DNA from: an uncultured Clostridia bacterium
GTDB taxonomy: Bacteria > Bacillota > Clostridia > TANB77 > CAG-508
Length of the DNA stretch: 6,080 nucleotides
Assembly (NCBI GenBank): GCA_944390615.1
Contig: CALXRJ010000094.1
Coordinates: 1 to 6,080 of the forward strand
Reading direction: 5' to 3'
Both the position numbers and the translations under genes were made by a program. The notes beneath the pieces were generated by a model. That model searched no databases, was not told the DNA's origin, and was given only the letters and a program-made list of their open reading frames with translations. Of the stretch, positions 5,185-6,080 are shown one piece after another (position 1 is the stretch's first letter; every line of letters starts with the position of its first letter).

Positions 5185-6080
5185 TTAGTCTTGTATTCTA
5201 TATATTTCTGCTCCTAAATTTTTTAGTTTATCCTCTAAATTTTCATACCCTCTTAAAATATATTCGATATTATCTACTTTAGTAGTTCCTTTTGCTACCA
5301 GTCCTGCTAATACCAAGCTTGCTCCACCTCTTAAATCAGTTGCTTGAACTTTGGTTCCATATAATTTTTTAGTTCCTTTTATAATGGCTGTTTTTCCTTC
5401 GATGTTTATTTTTGCTCCCATTTTTTGTAGTTCTGTCATATATTTATATCGACTTTCAAATATATTTTCTACAATAATAGATGTTCCAGATGCCATACAT
5501 AAACAAGCTGCTATAATTGCTTGCATATCGGTTGGAAAGCCCGGATATGGCATTGTTTTGATATCTGTTGCTTTTAACTTTCTCGGTGCTTTTAATTCTA
5601 CTTGCGTTTCTTTTACTTGTATTTTGCAACCCATTTGTGTTAATTTATCTAAAAGTGGTGCAATATGATTTACATTTACTTTTTCTAAGTTGATTTCTCC
5701 TCCTGTGATGGCTGCTGCACAAAGTAAAGTTCCTGCCTCAATCCTGTCTGGCATAATATTATAGCTTACATCTTTTAGATTGGTTACGCCTTGTATTTTT
5801 ATAATATTACTACCTGCTCCTGTAATTTTGGCTCCCATTCGATTTAAAAAGTTTTGTAAATCGGTAATTTCTGGCTCCATTGCTGCATTGATGATGGTTG
5901 TAACTCCTTTTGCTAAAACTGATGCTAACATGATATTTTCAGTTGCTCCAACACTTGGAAAATCTAAATTGATTTCAGTAGGTTTTATTTCTTCTGCTTC
6001 ACATTTGATTTTTCCAAAACTTTTATTGACTGTTATTCCTAACTTTTCAAATCCTTTTAAATGTAAGTCGATTGGTCTTG
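5185..6080 (-). CDS. murA: UDP-N-acetylglucosamine 1-carboxyvinyltransferase MurA, C-terminal part (5' end outside window)
   Basis: MurA transfers enolpyruvate from phosphoenolpyruvate to UDP-GlcNAc, the first committed step of peptidoglycan synthesis, in the cytosol. About 297 of the usual 415-430 residues are visible. The frame stays open upstream of the first in-window ATG (5931) to the right edge, starting RPIDLHLKG, and continues through the family segment SVGATENIMLASVLAKG, so that ATG is internal. Conserved active-site positions are present (E. coli numbering): Arg120 in RPIDLH at the edge, Asp305 in FPTDMQA, Arg331 in ESRYKYM, Arg371 in TDLRGGASLVLAG and Arg397 in LRGYENLEDKL. PDRIEAGT is also conserved. 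The catalytic Cys115 loop lies just beyond the edge, so Cys versus Asp (fosfomycin sensitivity) cannot be read here. Low-GC Gram-positives often carry two paralogues, MurA1/MurAA and MurA2/MurAB; this fragment does not decide which. It ends at YRIQD and TAA, with no canonical terminator before the cmk promoter. Confidence 0.97.
   Translation of the reverse strand, partial: RPIDLHLKGFEKLGITVNKSFGKIKCEAEEIKPTEINLDFPSVGATENIMLASVLAKGVTTIINAAMEPEITDLQNFLNRMGAKITGAGSNIIKIQGVTNLKDVSYNIMPDRIEAGTLLCAAAITGGEINLEKVNVNHIAPLLDKLTQMGCKIQVKETQVELKAPRKLKATDIKTMPYPGFPTDMQAIIAACLCMASGTSIIVENIFESRYKYMTELQKMGAKINIEGKTAIIKGTKKLYGTKVQATDLRGGASLVLAGLVAKGTTKVDNIEYILRGYENLEDKLKNLGAEIYRIQD

Noticed and set aside
5351..5668. 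105-codon plus-strand frame
   Set aside because: It is antisense to murA with no supporting signals.
5929..5931. ATG as the start of murA
   Set aside because: Conserved MurA sequence (RPIDLH...SVGATENI) continues in frame upstream of it to the right edge, so it is an internal methionine.

Overview
The window is AT-rich (roughly one third G+C by eye) and carries ordinary housekeeping genes of a low-GC Gram-positive bacterium. A Bacillota member, most likely of the Clostridia, fits best. The grounds are AAAGGAG-type ribosome binding sites, consensus sigma-A promoters, U-tract terminators, a cmk-plsC pair, a TrmR/YrrM-type methyltransferase and a MurA with Gram-positive-like sequence. The genus cannot be named from this stretch.

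Layout, left to right. (1) Bases 1-899, plus strand: the 3' part of an unrecognised gene whose frame is open to the left edge. (2) 898-945: a strong inverted repeat that can terminate transcription from both sides and contains the last codons of the converging gene. (3) 931-1527, minus: trmR-like O-methyltransferase. (4) 1668-3485, minus: typA (bipA), with a perfect consensus sigma-A promoter at 3541-3569. (5) 3599-3649: two overlapping hairpins of unknown role. (6) 3662-3687: terminator of the cmk-plsC unit, which contains the plsC stop codon. (7) 3681-4292, minus: plsC. (8) 4296-4973, minus: cmk, with an extended -10 promoter at 5007-5035. (9) 5036-5184: a spacer richer in G+C than its surroundings, with a G7 tract and a possible tiny plus-strand ORF. 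(10) 5185-6080, minus: the C-terminal 297 codons of murA, which runs off the right edge.

All recognised genes are on the minus strand, in the order murA, cmk-plsC, typA, trmR. They serve basic growth functions: peptidoglycan precursor synthesis (MurA), pyrimidine nucleotide supply (Cmk), phospholipid synthesis (PlsC), ribosome assembly or stress translation (TypA) and probably tRNA wobble-uridine modification (TrmR). Promoter and terminator signals suggest separate units for cmk-plsC and typA(-trmR). I see no defence, mobile or CRISPR system. The least explained parts are the left-edge gene, the hairpins upstream of typA and the spacer between cmk and murA.
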